A stretch of DNA of 35,823 nucleotides from Halobacillus massiliensis (GCF_900166625.1 NZ_LT800499.1:687787-723609); one strand, 5' to 3'. Positions 22,841 to 30,928 are shown, counted from the stretch's first letter. Program-made: numbers and translations. Notes: generated from the sequence alone by a model not told the origin.

Positions 22841-22871
22841 AAAAAGCCGTCCGTAATGGGCGGCTTTTTTT
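22841..22871 (+). terminator. Terminator after fabZ
   Basis: AAAAAGCCGTCC pairs with GGGCGGCTTTTT (one T-G wobble) around GTAAT, followed by T residues. Confidence 0.92.
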
Positions 22872-22937
22872 GCATAATCCTCCTAATACATGGACAAACT
22901 AGCAACCGAAAACATCTAAACAAAAGGAGGAAGACCT

Positions 22938-23225
22938 ATGAAAAACGCTTTACTTAAACTACTTACAGCGATGTTTGCCATTTCTCTTCTTGGTGCTTGT
23001 GCAACAGAAGAAGAGCCGGCACAGGAAGATCAGCAGAATGAGGATCAAATGCAAAATGATGTCCAGGAAGACGAGGATCAAATGGATGAAGATATCCAGG
23101 AAGATGAGCAGCAAATGGAAGATGACATCCAGGAAGATGAGAATGAAATGGATAATAACGATAATACGAACGAAGACACCATGGATGGTGCAAACGACGA
23201 CAACAATAAAGACGATAACCAATAG
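22938..23225 (+). CDS. Small, very acidic repeat lipoprotein
   Basis: 95 residues. A lipoprotein signal peptide ends at LLGAC (Cys21). The mature part is almost only Asp, Glu, Gln, Asn and Met, built on an 11-residue repeat of type QM-acidic-DIQEDE: three full units and a partial fourth (DNA 23046-23157), ending in an Asn/Asp-rich tail. No enzyme motif exists. It is a disordered polyanion on the membrane's outer face, perhaps cation-binding or a spacer (inference). AAAGGAGG lies upstream of the ATG and a strong terminator downstream, so it is a real monocistronic gene. Similar low-complexity lipoproteins occur in halophilic Bacillaceae, but no named family is assigned. Confidence 0.8.
   Translation: MKNALLKLLTAMFAISLLGACATEEEPAQEDQQNEDQMQNDVQEDEDQMDEDIQEDEQQMEDDIQEDENEMDNNDNTNEDTMDGANDDNNKDDNQ
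23046..23157 (+). repeat. 33-bp tandem repeat inside the acidic lipoprotein gene
   Basis: Three full in-frame 33-bp units begin at 23046, 23079 and 23112, and a partial fourth at 23145. Units share ATG and CCAGGAAGA cores; differences are mostly in acidic codons. The period of 11 codons keeps the frame. Confidence 0.85.
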
Positions 23226-23227
23226 GA

Positions 23228-23268
23228 TTAAAAGCCGCTTTCATTTCCTGAAGCGGCTTTTAATTTTT
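23228..23268 (+). terminator. Terminator after the acidic lipoprotein gene
   Basis: TTAAAAGCCGCTT pairs perfectly with AAGCGGCTTTTAA around a ten-base loop, followed by five T. Confidence 0.92.
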
Positions 23269-23386
23269 GAGGAAGGAACATTAGAAGAATTATCTGATAT
23301 AAATCTCTTCTTTCATACCGTAGGGAAAAAAGTTGAAAAAAGCAGAAAGAAAATTTGGAAATCAACGGAAAAAAACGTCACATCCC

Positions 23387-23416
23387 TTGTGATACCCCTG
23401 TTTATTCAGCTAGAAT
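23387..23416 (+). promoter_or_regulatory. Candidate promoter of the 23496 gene
   Basis: TTGTGA (23387-23392), an 18-base spacer and TAGAAT (23411-23416). The -35 lies at the end of a 12-base sequence, GTCACATCCCTT (23377-23388), that recurs upstream of the efflux operon at 24220-24231. Confidence 0.42.
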
Positions 23417-23495
23417 ATAAAATAACAGCAATTATCCTTAAAAAAAAGTTTTCCCTATTAGAAAGTGTGGAATAGGGGAAGAGAGGTGATTTCCG

Positions 23496-24119
23496 ATGAA
23501 ATACAGAACTGCTTCAGACTTAAAACCACTACTGTTTGATGAAGAAGAGAAAGTCGTCAATCAAATTACGCGGGAAAAGGTAGAAGTGTACGCCTATCTC
23601 CACGAGAATTTTAAACATACTTATATACCAGATGATACCCTCTATCAATTCATCTTTCGCTACTTCTTCAAACTGGATAACCCAAGTCTGACTAATGAAT
23701 TTGAAGAAGAGTATTTTAAAGTGATGGAAGAACAGCGTGACAAAGAACGGCCGAGCATTGTTCAGATTACAAAGCGTCTTTATGAAATCAAAAATCATAA
23801 AGGCAACCCAACGATGCAATTCCCACTCGCAGCGGCAATGCTGCACGTCATTAATCCTGCATTTCCGTCTTATGACAGTGACATTGCCAAAGCCTTTGAC
23901 TTCTCATCCACCTATCATCTTTCCGGATTTGATAAAAAGATGAAACGCTACATCGGCCAATACCAGCATACCTTTAAAACATATAGAGAACTGCTGGAAG
24001 ATGAAGCTGTAAGGCCGCTGATTAATCACTTCAATGAAAAATTCCCAGATTATAAAGACCTGCCGGAAGTGAAAAAAATCGAGCTTGTGGTCTGCCAACT
24101 TGGCCACAGTCTTTTATAA
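23496..24119 (+). CDS. Unrecognised cytoplasmic helical protein, possible OGG/HhH-like fold
   Basis: 207 residues, no signal peptide or membrane segment, predicted mostly helical and rich in Lys/Glu and aromatics. I do not recognise it as a named family. The segment LAAAMLHVINPAFPSYDSDIAKAF (about 110-133) has the shape of the 'LH..NP..P.YDS' stretch seen in helix-hairpin-helix/8-oxoguanine-glycosylase-fold proteins of unknown function, but the glycosylase Lys/Asp pair cannot be placed with confidence. GAGAGGTGA precedes the ATG at 23496; a candidate promoter lies upstream and a strong terminator downstream, so it is an independent gene. Confidence 0.7.
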   Translation: MKYRTASDLKPLLFDEEEKVVNQITREKVEVYAYLHENFKHTYIPDDTLYQFIFRYFFKLDNPSLTNEFEEEYFKVMEEQRDKERPSIVQITKRLYEIKNHKGNPTMQFPLAAAMLHVINPAFPSYDSDIAKAFDFSSTYHLSGFDKKMKRYIGQYQHTFKTYRELLEDEAVRPLINHFNEKFPDYKDLPEVKKIELVVCQLGHSLL

Positions 24120-24138
24120 CCGTCTCAAATGTATACAT

Positions 24139-24168
24139 AACCGCCGCACATGCTGCCGGCGGTTTTTT
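24139..24168 (+). terminator. Terminator after the 23496 gene
   Basis: AACCGCCG pairs with CGGCGGTT around a ten-base loop and is followed by T residues. Confidence 0.9.
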
Positions 24169-24244
24169 GTTGCACTATTTCCAATGTTAACGAAAACCTT
24201 TTCAAATGGTCATATAACTGTCACATCCCTTCTTTGTCGGAACC

Positions 24245-24273
24245 TTGCATACCCCCTCGAATTCTAGTAACAT
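24245..24273 (+). promoter_or_regulatory. Candidate promoter of the RND efflux operon
   Basis: TTGCAT (24245-24250), a 17-base spacer and TAACAT (24268-24273). Both boxes are weak, which would fit a regulated promoter. ATACCCC just after the -35 is shared with the promoter at 23387. Confidence 0.3.
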
Positions 24274-24285
24274 TATCCATATCTA

Positions 24286-24310
24286 TGACCACTCAGTCAC
24301 CGATTGTCAC
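24286..24310. promoter_or_regulatory. Candidate operator before the efflux operon
   Basis: TGAC (24286-24289) and GTCA (24296-24299) form an inverted repeat with a six-base centre, and GTCAC recurs ten bases on (24306-24310). TetR-type regulators of efflux pumps often bind TGAC...GTCA palindromes; none is encoded nearby, so this is only a motif-level suggestion. Confidence 0.25.
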
Positions 24311-24349
24311 TTATGATTTTTAGCCATATATAGGAGAGGAAGACAACTC

Positions 24350-25702
24350 ATGAGACGTACGATGTTCAGCCTCCTTTTACTGGCAGCTGTTCTAATTACT
24401 TTAACAGCGTGCAGCCAGGATGAAGGTGAAGAAACGACAGAAGAACGGATAACGCCTGTAGAAACCGCTCAAGTTGAGCAGGGAGACTTTGTTATTGATC
24501 GTAAAATAACGGGGAGAGCTGCTCCCGGGGAGAGCTCTCCAGTAGTGCCAAGCGCTCCTGGAGAACTCGTTACGCTTAATGTAGCAAAGGGAGACCGAAT
24601 TGAGAAAGGACAGACCGTTGGAGTGGTTGATCCTGGAGATCAGGGGAACCAGGTAGAACTTCAGGAGGTGGCGGTCCGTCAGGCAGAATCACAGTTGGAA
24701 AGTGCCCAAACACAGTATAACCAGGCTGTCGAAGGAGTAGAGATGGCAGAAGAGCAGCTTGAATTAATCCGTGAAACGGCCGGGGCAGGTGGGAATGTTC
24801 CCACACAGGCGTTCCAGCAGCAGGCTGATGACGCCCGGGAACTGGCAAATGAAGCCGAAGAACTGGTCAATGAGGGAACCATTCCTGAATCGATGTATCA
24901 GCAGGCAAAAAGCCGTGCAGACCAGGCTGGCCAATTCATTAATCAAACGCTTGACCAAGTCTCAGGTTCCGCTCAAGGCCAGGCTTCCCAAGCAGAGGCA
25001 GAAGCAGAAGTCCGGCTGGAACAGGCAAAGCAGGCTGAAGCCCAGTCTGAACAGGCTTTAGAACAGGCACAGCTGGGATTAGAGCAGGCTCAGGTGCAGC
25101 TTGAAGCTGCCCGTTCGCAAACGGAAAATGAAGCCGTAGCCGCGCCGCGTACAGGGGTAGTCACCACCCTGGAAGCAAGTGAAGGCGATAACGTAACCAA
25201 TCAGCAGCCGTTTGCGACAATTACGAGCCTTAATCCAATGACAATTGTTGCCTCAGTCACAAGTGACCAGCTGTCTCTTTTTCAAGTAGGAGAAGAGCTG
25301 GAAGTAGAGATAAAGTCGCTGAATGAAACGTTTACTTCAACCATTGATTATGTTCCTTCCATACCTGACGATACAAATCTTTATCCTGTTGAAGCTACAG
25401 TCAGCAATGATGAGGAAAACATTAAACCAGGGATGATGGCTTCTTTCATTATGCCTGAAACATCTGTGGAGGATGCACTCATCGTTCCAACTGATGCAGT
25501 TAGCGAGCAGAGCGGTCAGTCTTTTATTTACCGATTAAATGGGGACCAAGTTGAGCGGGTTGATGTAGAAGTTGTCGAAGCTCAATCTGATCGAAGTGCT
25601 GTTGAGGGAGATCTTGAAGCTGAAGATGTAGTGGTTACTAGCGGACAGTTGACACTTGAAGACGGGGCGAAGGTAGAAGTCATGGAAGAGGAGGACGATT
25701 AA
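24350..25702 (+). CDS. RND efflux periplasmic-adaptor-type lipoprotein (HlyD/MFP family)
   Basis: 450 residues. A lipobox, LTAC (Cys21), anchors it outside the membrane. It has the MFP order: a lipoyl half (about 45-90), a long helical hairpin rich in Gln/Ala/Glu (about 100-255), the second lipoyl half with TGVVTTLEASEGDNV, a beta-barrel domain, and a membrane-proximal domain ending VTSGQLTLEDGAKVEV. Its stop lies directly before the GTG of the transporter gene, so the two are coupled. With no outer membrane in this organism the pump must discharge outside the membrane or into the wall. AGGAGAGGAAG precedes the ATG. Confidence 0.9.
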   Translation: MRRTMFSLLLLAAVLITLTACSQDEGEETTEERITPVETAQVEQGDFVIDRKITGRAAPGESSPVVPSAPGELVTLNVAKGDRIEKGQTVGVVDPGDQGNQVELQEVAVRQAESQLESAQTQYNQAVEGVEMAEEQLELIRETAGAGGNVPTQAFQQQADDARELANEAEELVNEGTIPESMYQQAKSRADQAGQFINQTLDQVSGSAQGQASQAEAEAEVRLEQAKQAEAQSEQALEQAQLGLEQAQVQLEAARSQTENEAVAAPRTGVVTTLEASEGDNVTNQQPFATITSLNPMTIVASVTSDQLSLFQVGEELEVEIKSLNETFTSTIDYVPSIPDDTNLYPVEATVSNDEENIKPGMMASFIMPETSVEDALIVPTDAVSEQSGQSFIYRLNGDQVERVDVEVVEAQSDRSAVEGDLEAEDVVVTSGQLTLEDGAKVEVMEEEDD

Positions 25703-28700
25703 GTGAAGCTCGTCAACCTCTCAGTTAAACGTCCGGTCGGAGTTATAATGGTCGTAGCAGCGATCCTCGCCCTGGGATTCGTCTCTCTTAGATCGCTTAC
25801 GATTGATTTATATCCGGATATTGATTTACCTGTTGCTGTTGTTTCTACTTCTTATGATGGGGCAGCCCCGCAGGAAGTTGAACGTCTTGTCAGTCAGCCG
25901 ATTGAATCATCAGTCAGTGCGATAGAAGGAATGGAAGTGCTGCAGTCTCAATCCCAGGCTGGCGCTTCCCTTGTTTTTATGCAGTTTAGTACAGGAACAA
26001 ATCTTGACAGTACATTGCTTGAAGTGAGGGAGCGGGTGGATCAAGTAAGAGAAGCTCTTCCTGAAGGAGCCGGAGAACCAAGCGTTCTCCGATTTGACCC
26101 CCAGCAGCTGCCGATTATGACGATTGGCCTTCAAGGAGCCGAACCGGAACAGCTTCAAAAGGTGGCCGAAGACCAGATCATTCCTCAGCTTGAACGTCAG
26201 GAAGGGGTCGCATCCATTAATATTGAGGGCGGCCAGACTCGTCAAGTCGATATTTTAATCGACCAGTCTCTAATGGCCAACTATGAGATTACCTCTGATC
26301 AAATCATTCAGGCACTCAATGCTTCAAACCAGTCTGATTCTGCCGGCACGATTCAAAAAGGGGATCAAGACCTGCAGATTCGTATTGAAGGTGAGTATCA
26401 ATCGATTGAGGATATCGAGGATACAATCATTCAATCCTCTTCAGGAGCCCAGGTGACGGTAGACCAGATTGCCGAAGTAGAAGAAACTTATGAAACAGAC
26501 AATGTTTCACAGGTAAACGGTCAGCAGTCCGTGGCCCTGTCGATTTTGAAAAAGACAGATGCCAATACTGTGGAAACTGCAGACAATGTAAGTGAGGCAC
26601 TCGAGGAAATAAAAGAGGATTTACCAGGAGATGTGAAGACATCCATTATTCTCGATACGAGTGAATTTGTAAAAATCTCCATCAATAGTGTTGTGCTCAA
26701 TATTATTATCGGCGGTATTATTTCTATTGGTATCCTTATGCTGTTTCTAAAAAGCTTACGGGCGACACTCGTTATTGGGATTTCTATTCCGATTGCGATT
26801 ATCTCTACATTTATTCTCATGTATTTTACAGGTGAGACGCTTAACGTCCTAACAATGGGCGGACTTGCTCTTGGAATTGGGATGATTGTTGACAGCTCAA
26901 TCGTTATTTTAGAGAACATCGTCAGCTACCGGCAGAGAGGATTCAATATGATCGAAGCGGCAAAGCGCGGTGCTTCTGAATTGGCTCCAGCCGTTATTGC
27001 CTCCGCCACAACGACATTAGTTGTCTTTTTGCCGATCATTTTCGTAGAAGGAATAGCATCCGAGCTGTTTACCCCGCTCGCGCTTACGATTTCCTTTGCA
27101 ATGATTGCGTCCCTGGCTGTATCAGTTACGCTCGTTCCGATGCTGTCTTCGAAGCTGCTGACTAAACCGCTTCAGACGAGCGGCCGGCGGTACTGGTTTG
27201 ATCGTTTCTTGCATTATATAAATAAGAAATACCGTAGCCTGTTGCAGCGTGTCCTTAAATGGCGGAAAACGACAGTTGCTGTGACACTTGCGCTGATCGC
27301 CGGCTCGATTGCCATTATCCCTTGGATCGGCACCGAATTTATCCCGCCATCGGATCAGGGTCAAATATCGATTTCGGTTGATATGCCGGCAGCCACCTCG
27401 CTTGAAAGCACGCAGGAAACCACAGCGTCTATTAATGAGCGACTGGAAGACTTCGGCGATGAAATTGAAGTCAGCTATCTGACGATTGGCGGAGGAATGT
27501 TTGGCGGCCCTGGGGGAGGTTCTAATGATAGTGCAGATTATACTCTCCAGCTTGTACCGCCTGACCAAAGGGAACGTACAACCCAGCAGGTGATGCAGAA
27601 TATAGATGAAACTCTTCAAGACGTTCCAGGTGCGGAAATTGCCGTCAGCGAGCTAGAAGCAGGCCTTGGTACAGGAGCACCTCTACAAGTGCAGCTGAAT
27701 GGGAATGAATATGAAGTACTTGATGAACTGTCCCGGCAAGTTGTTTATATGATGGAAGATATTGAAGGTGTCAGCACCCCGGAGTCCAGCACAGATGAAG
27801 GACGACCTGAGATGCAGATTAATGTCGATCATCAACAGGCAGCACAGTATGGACTTACAGAACAGCAGGTGATTTCCCAGGTGCAGACGGCGTTCACCGG
27901 TCAGGTTGCTACCCGGTACCGTGAAGGCGGTGAAGAGATTAATGTAACATTAATTCTTCCCGAAGATCAGCGTCAAACGATCGCTGATTTAGAAGGTATG
28001 TCGCTGCAGACACCGGCAGGAAATATAATCCCGCTGGCATCTATTGCTGATTTAGAACAAGTACAGGGACCAGTTACCCTGCAGAGGGAAGACCAGCAGC
28101 CGCAAGTAAATGTCGAAGCAGAAATCAATGGACGCGACCTTGGAAGTGTAACAGAAGACGTAAGGGCCGAGCTGGAACGTCTTAATTTTCCAGATGGCTA
28201 TACGTTTGAAATAGGAGGACAGGCCCAGGATATGGAGGAAGCCTTTGGTGACCTTGCGCTGGCCCTGATCTTTTCCATATTCCTTGTCTATGCCGTCATG
28301 GCCGTTCAGTTTGAAAACTTCCTGTTTCCATTTATTATTATGTTTTCCCTGCCTGCTACAATTATCGGCGTCACCGGAGGCCTGTTAGTAACCGGTCTGC
28401 CGTTTAGTCTCCCGGCTTTTGTCGGGATCATAATGCTCGCGGGAATAGTTGTAAATAATGCTATCGTACTCGTTGATTATATCAACATTTTAAGGCGGCG
28501 CGGTTATGATCGGACCGAAGCGATATTAGATGCTGGCCCCAACCGTCTTCGTCCAATTTTGATGACGACGCTCACCACTGTCCTGGGTATGGTGCCCCTG
28601 GCAATCGGTATCGGACAGGGAGCAGAAGCCCAGCAGCCTTTAGCCGTTACTATCATTTTTGGCTTAACAATTTCCAGTTTCTTTACGCTTATTTTAATTC

Positions 28701-28777
28701 CAGTCGTTTACACTTATTTTGATGACCTTTCCCAAAAAATTAACCGTTTTTTTCGAAGAAGACGAGATAAAGCTTAA
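25703..28777 (+). CDS. RND-family efflux transporter (AcrB/SwrC-like)
   Basis: 1024 residues in the AcrB layout: helix 1 (about 11-30), a large extracytoplasmic loop, helices 2-6 (about 330-480), a second loop containing the Gly-rich stretch GGGMFGGPGGGSN (about 594-606), and helices 8-12 (about 850-1010). The proton-relay aspartate of helix 4 is Asp397 in GMIVDSSIVILEN; the neighbouring second Asp of AcrB is Ser here, as in several Gram-positive members. It resembles B. subtilis SwrC, which exports surfactin and other amphiphiles, but unlike SwrC it is paired with an adaptor gene. The start is GTG with GAGGAGG upstream, inside the end of the adaptor gene. Substrate not predictable. Confidence 0.95.
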   Translation: MKLVNLSVKRPVGVIMVVAAILALGFVSLRSLTIDLYPDIDLPVAVVSTSYDGAAPQEVERLVSQPIESSVSAIEGMEVLQSQSQAGASLVFMQFSTGTNLDSTLLEVRERVDQVREALPEGAGEPSVLRFDPQQLPIMTIGLQGAEPEQLQKVAEDQIIPQLERQEGVASINIEGGQTRQVDILIDQSLMANYEITSDQIIQALNASNQSDSAGTIQKGDQDLQIRIEGEYQSIEDIEDTIIQSSSGAQVTVDQIAEVEETYETDNVSQVNGQQSVALSILKKTDANTVETADNVSEALEEIKEDLPGDVKTSIILDTSEFVKISINSVVLNIIIGGIISIGILMLFLKSLRATLVIGISIPIAIISTFILMYFTGETLNVLTMGGLALGIGMIVDSSIVILENIVSYRQRGFNMIEAAKRGASELAPAVIASATTTLVVFLPIIFVEGIASELFTPLALTISFAMIASLAVSVTLVPMLSSKLLTKPLQTSGRRYWFDRFLHYINKKYRSLLQRVLKWRKTTVAVTLALIAGSIAIIPWIGTEFIPPSDQGQISISVDMPAATSLESTQETTASINERLEDFGDEIEVSYLTIGGGMFGGPGGGSNDSADYTLQLVPPDQRERTTQQVMQNIDETLQDVPGAEIAVSELEAGLGTGAPLQVQLNGNEYEVLDELSRQVVYMMEDIEGVSTPESSTDEGRPEMQINVDHQQAAQYGLTEQQVISQVQTAFTGQVATRYREGGEEINVTLILPEDQRQTIADLEGMSLQTPAGNIIPLASIADLEQVQGPVTLQREDQQPQVNVEAEINGRDLGSVTEDVRAELERLNFPDGYTFEIGGQAQDMEEAFGDLALALIFSIFLVYAVMAVQFENFLFPFIIMFSLPATIIGVTGGLLVTGLPFSLPAFVGIIMLAGIVVNNAIVLVDYINILRRRGYDRTEAILDAGPNRLRPILMTTLTTVLGMVPLAIGIGQGAEAQQPLAVTIIFGLTISSFFTLILIPVVYTYFDDLSQKINRFFRRRRDKA

Positions 28778-28788
28778 TCCTGCTTTTG

Positions 28789-28823
28789 ACCCCGGCGGTT
28801 CTGAACCGTTGGGTTTTTTTTAT
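28789..28823 (+). terminator. Terminator after the RND operon
   Basis: ACCC-GGCGGTT pairs with AACCGTT-GGGT (two G-T wobbles and one bulged C) around CTG, followed by a T tract. Confidence 0.82.
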
Positions 28824-29071
28824 GTGCTTTATAACAGATTTTTATCCGAAAGAGTCTTTTGAACCGGGGCTGCAAACTGTTTTTAAAGGTATCTGATGGC
28901 ATTAAAACCATTTTTTAACTATTTAATATCAGAAATGAAACATAATGTTACTTCAATGAAATATTTCCTACTTTATATCCTTCAACCCATTAAAGTGTTG
29001 ACAATATAGGTAAATATGTAATTTAAATAGTTCTATATTACTTATAAAAAGGTACTTTATGGATAAATTAA

Positions 29072-29089
29072 TCCTGAATTTTTCGAAAA
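29072..29089 (+). repeat. Upstream block shared by both PGA cassettes, copy 1
   Basis: TCCTGAATTTTTCGAAAA matches 32986-33003 at 17 of 18 positions, in otherwise diverged DNA. It lies 95 bases before the second conserved block. Function unknown; an activator site is possible. Confidence 0.5.
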
Positions 29090-29166
29090 ATAAGTGTGTC
29101 CATCCTGGTTATGAAGTTTCTTGTCGATTTTTGTTGTAATTGAGATGATATATTTTTTTACCCATA

Positions 29167-29199
29167 TGTAACCTACAAGACAGGAATCTTTAGTATATT
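29167..29199 (+). promoter_or_regulatory. Conserved promoter-like block of PGA cassette 1
   Basis: TGTAACCTACAA (29167-29178) and TAGTATATT (29191-29199) recur ahead of cassette 2 with exactly the same spacing (24 bases start to start). The latter contains a TATATT -10-like box; no standard -35 exists. TGTAAC resembles the -35 of ECF sigma factors such as sigma-X, but the -10 does not. An activator-dependent sigma-A promoter is the alternative. Confidence 0.48.
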
Positions 29200-29242
29200 G
29201 ATCAACGGCTTATTAATTATACAAGTTTATTGGAGGTAGAGC

Positions 29243-30436
29243 ATGGGAGTCGCACTGAGTATTATTTTACTGCTAGGGTTTACGGCTTTTTTCCTTGGCG
29301 TTAAGGAAAAAGTAAGGAACAAGAAGAATGTCGAAAGCATCCCGGTAAGGGTGAATGTTAACGGCATCCGCGGAAAATCGACGGTGACTCGTTTAATCAC
29401 GGGGGTTTTGCAAAAGGCTGGCTACAAGACGATTGGAAAAACAACAGGAACCGATGCTAGAATGCTGTACTGGTTTGACGGCCAGGAAGAGCCGATCAAG
29501 CGAAGGATGGAAGGACCTAACATCGGCGAACAGCGGAAAGTTCTTGAGAAAACAGTACAGCTGAATGCAGATGCACTTGTCAGTGAGTGTATGGCAGTAA
29601 AGCCGGACTACCAGGTTATTTTCCAGGAAGAACTGCTTCAGGCGAATATCGGACTAATCGTCAACGTTCTTGAGGATCATATGGATGTTCTCGGGCCGAC
29701 TCTCGAAGAAGTGGCAGATTCCTTTGGAAACGCGATCCCGTACGATGGTGATTTAATTGTGAATGAAAGCCCTTATGTACCTCGCTTTAGAGAGATTGCG
29801 GCTGAGCGCAATACAAAGGTGCATGTCTGCGATACATCGCTTGTCTCCGAAGACTTTTTAAAGAAATTTGAGTATATGGTTTTTCCGGAAAATGCTGCCC
29901 TTGCTCTAGCTGTCGCTGATGTATTGGGGATTGATCATGAAACAGCTCGTCAAGGAATGCTTGAAGCATGGCCGGATCCAGGAGCGATGCAGATTCTGCC
30001 GATTGGCGATGAAGAGAACCCTACATTTCTAGTTAATGGATTCTCGGCGAACGATCCGACATCCACCTTAAATATTTGGGAGCGAGTTAAGCAGTTAAGT
30101 TATCCGACAGATGAACCTGTTGTGATTATGAACTGCCGCTCGGATCGTGTCGACCGTACGGAACAGTTTGCAAAACAAGTACTGCCGTATCTTCCAGCTG
30201 AGACATTGATTTTAATGGGGGAAACGACTGGGCCAATTGTTGATACTTACAAAAACGGTGCACTGCCAGTGAAGAATCTCCTTGATCTAGAAGGATATGA
30301 AACAGAAGAGATTGTAAGAGTATTAGGTCCATACATGTCTGGAAAAACTATTTATGGAATGGGTAACATTCATGGCGGAGCCGAAGAACTTGTTAAACGA
30401 CTTGAACAGAAAAAAGTAGATAAAGCTACGGCTTAG
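29243..30436 (+). CDS. pgsB: Poly-gamma-glutamate synthase ligase subunit PgsB/CapB, copy 1
   Basis: 397 residues. N-terminal membrane helix (about 3-20), then a Mur-ligase-like amide ligase domain with the ATP loop GIRGKST at 41-47 and ECMAVKPDYQ, EDHMDVLGPT and GNIHGGAEELV motifs. It forms the catalytic core that adds glutamate through gamma-amide bonds, at the inner membrane with PgsC. GGAGG lies seven bases before the ATG. First gene of a four-gene unit that ends at the terminator at 32760. Copy 2 (33142) differs at about 32 of 391 aligned residues by my hand count, and cassette 1 has six extra C-terminal residues. Confidence 0.95.
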   Translation: MGVALSIILLLGFTAFFLGVKEKVRNKKNVESIPVRVNVNGIRGKSTVTRLITGVLQKAGYKTIGKTTGTDARMLYWFDGQEEPIKRRMEGPNIGEQRKVLEKTVQLNADALVSECMAVKPDYQVIFQEELLQANIGLIVNVLEDHMDVLGPTLEEVADSFGNAIPYDGDLIVNESPYVPRFREIAAERNTKVHVCDTSLVSEDFLKKFEYMVFPENAALALAVADVLGIDHETARQGMLEAWPDPGAMQILPIGDEENPTFLVNGFSANDPTSTLNIWERVKQLSYPTDEPVVIMNCRSDRVDRTEQFAKQVLPYLPAETLILMGETTGPIVDTYKNGALPVKNLLDLEGYETEEIVRVLGPYMSGKTIYGMGNIHGGAEELVKRLEQKKVDKATA

Positions 30437-30448
30437 AGAGGATGTACT

Positions 30449-30925
30449 ATGTTTATATTTGACGCTTCAGATGTATATTTAGCTTTAGTGGCTGGAATCG
30501 TTCTCAGCTTGTTCTACACGGAAAAAACAGGCATTTTACCGGCTGGGCTGGTAGTGCCTGGTTATATCGCGATGCTATTTACTTTCCCAGTCAGTATTGC
30601 TGTTGTTTTTATGATTAGTTTCTTAACTTATTTGATTGTGATGAAAGTAATAGCGAGGTTTACGATTCTTTATGGAAGAAGGAAGTTTACTGCAATGTTA
30701 ACGGTCGGTATTACGCTGACTATTATATTCGACATGATCGTTCCTATGTATTCTACACCAGCGATTGTGGAAGGAATGATGGCGATTGGGGTCATTATTC
30801 CAGGCTTAATTGCAAATACGATTCAGAAGCAGGGCGTCCTGCCTACAACGGCAAGCACCTTACTATTAAGTGCTGTAACCTTCGGTGTTGTAACACTTTC
30901 CAGTTTTATAGGAGGAGGAATTTAG
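30449..30925 (+). CDS. pgsC: Poly-gamma-glutamate synthase membrane subunit PgsC/CapC, copy 1
   Basis: 158 residues, with about five membrane helices and the conserved SLFYTEKTGILPAGLVVPGY and IGVIIPGLIANTIQKQG segments. It partners PgsB as the membrane part of the polymerase. AGAGAGGATG precedes the ATG, 12 bases after the pgsB stop. It is followed by GGAGGAGG, which serves the next small gene. Copy 2 differs at eight residues, all conservative. Confidence 0.95.
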   Translation: MFIFDASDVYLALVAGIVLSLFYTEKTGILPAGLVVPGYIAMLFTFPVSIAVVFMISFLTYLIVMKVIARFTILYGRRKFTAMLTVGITLTIIFDMIVPMYSTPAIVEGMMAIGVIIPGLIANTIQKQGVLPTTASTLLLSAVTFGVVTLSSFIGGGI

Positions 30926-30928
30926 AAA

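Larger units (their letters stand above)
28824..29242. other. Gene-free AT-rich region before PGA cassette 1
   Basis: About 420 bases with no supportable gene on either strand. It holds two blocks also present ahead of cassette 2 (29072-29089 and 29167-29199). A separate TTGACA at 28998 has no good -10 partner. The length suggests a region bound by regulators; PGA operons in B. subtilis respond to DegU, ComA and SwrA (known), but I cannot identify their sites here. Confidence 0.6.

Noticed and set aside
23046-23157. 33-bp repeats considered as a CRISPR array
   Set aside because: Units are directly adjacent without spacers, in frame within a coding gene, and only three and a fraction in number.
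22975-23475. Long frames on both strands over the acidic lipoprotein gene
   Set aside because: They are by-products of the repetitive codon pattern; only the frame at 22938 has a start site, a lipoprotein signal and a stop just before the terminator.
27122-27619. 165-codon minus-strand frame inside the RND transporter gene
   Set aside because: Opposite a well-supported coding region, with no motif or ribosome binding site.
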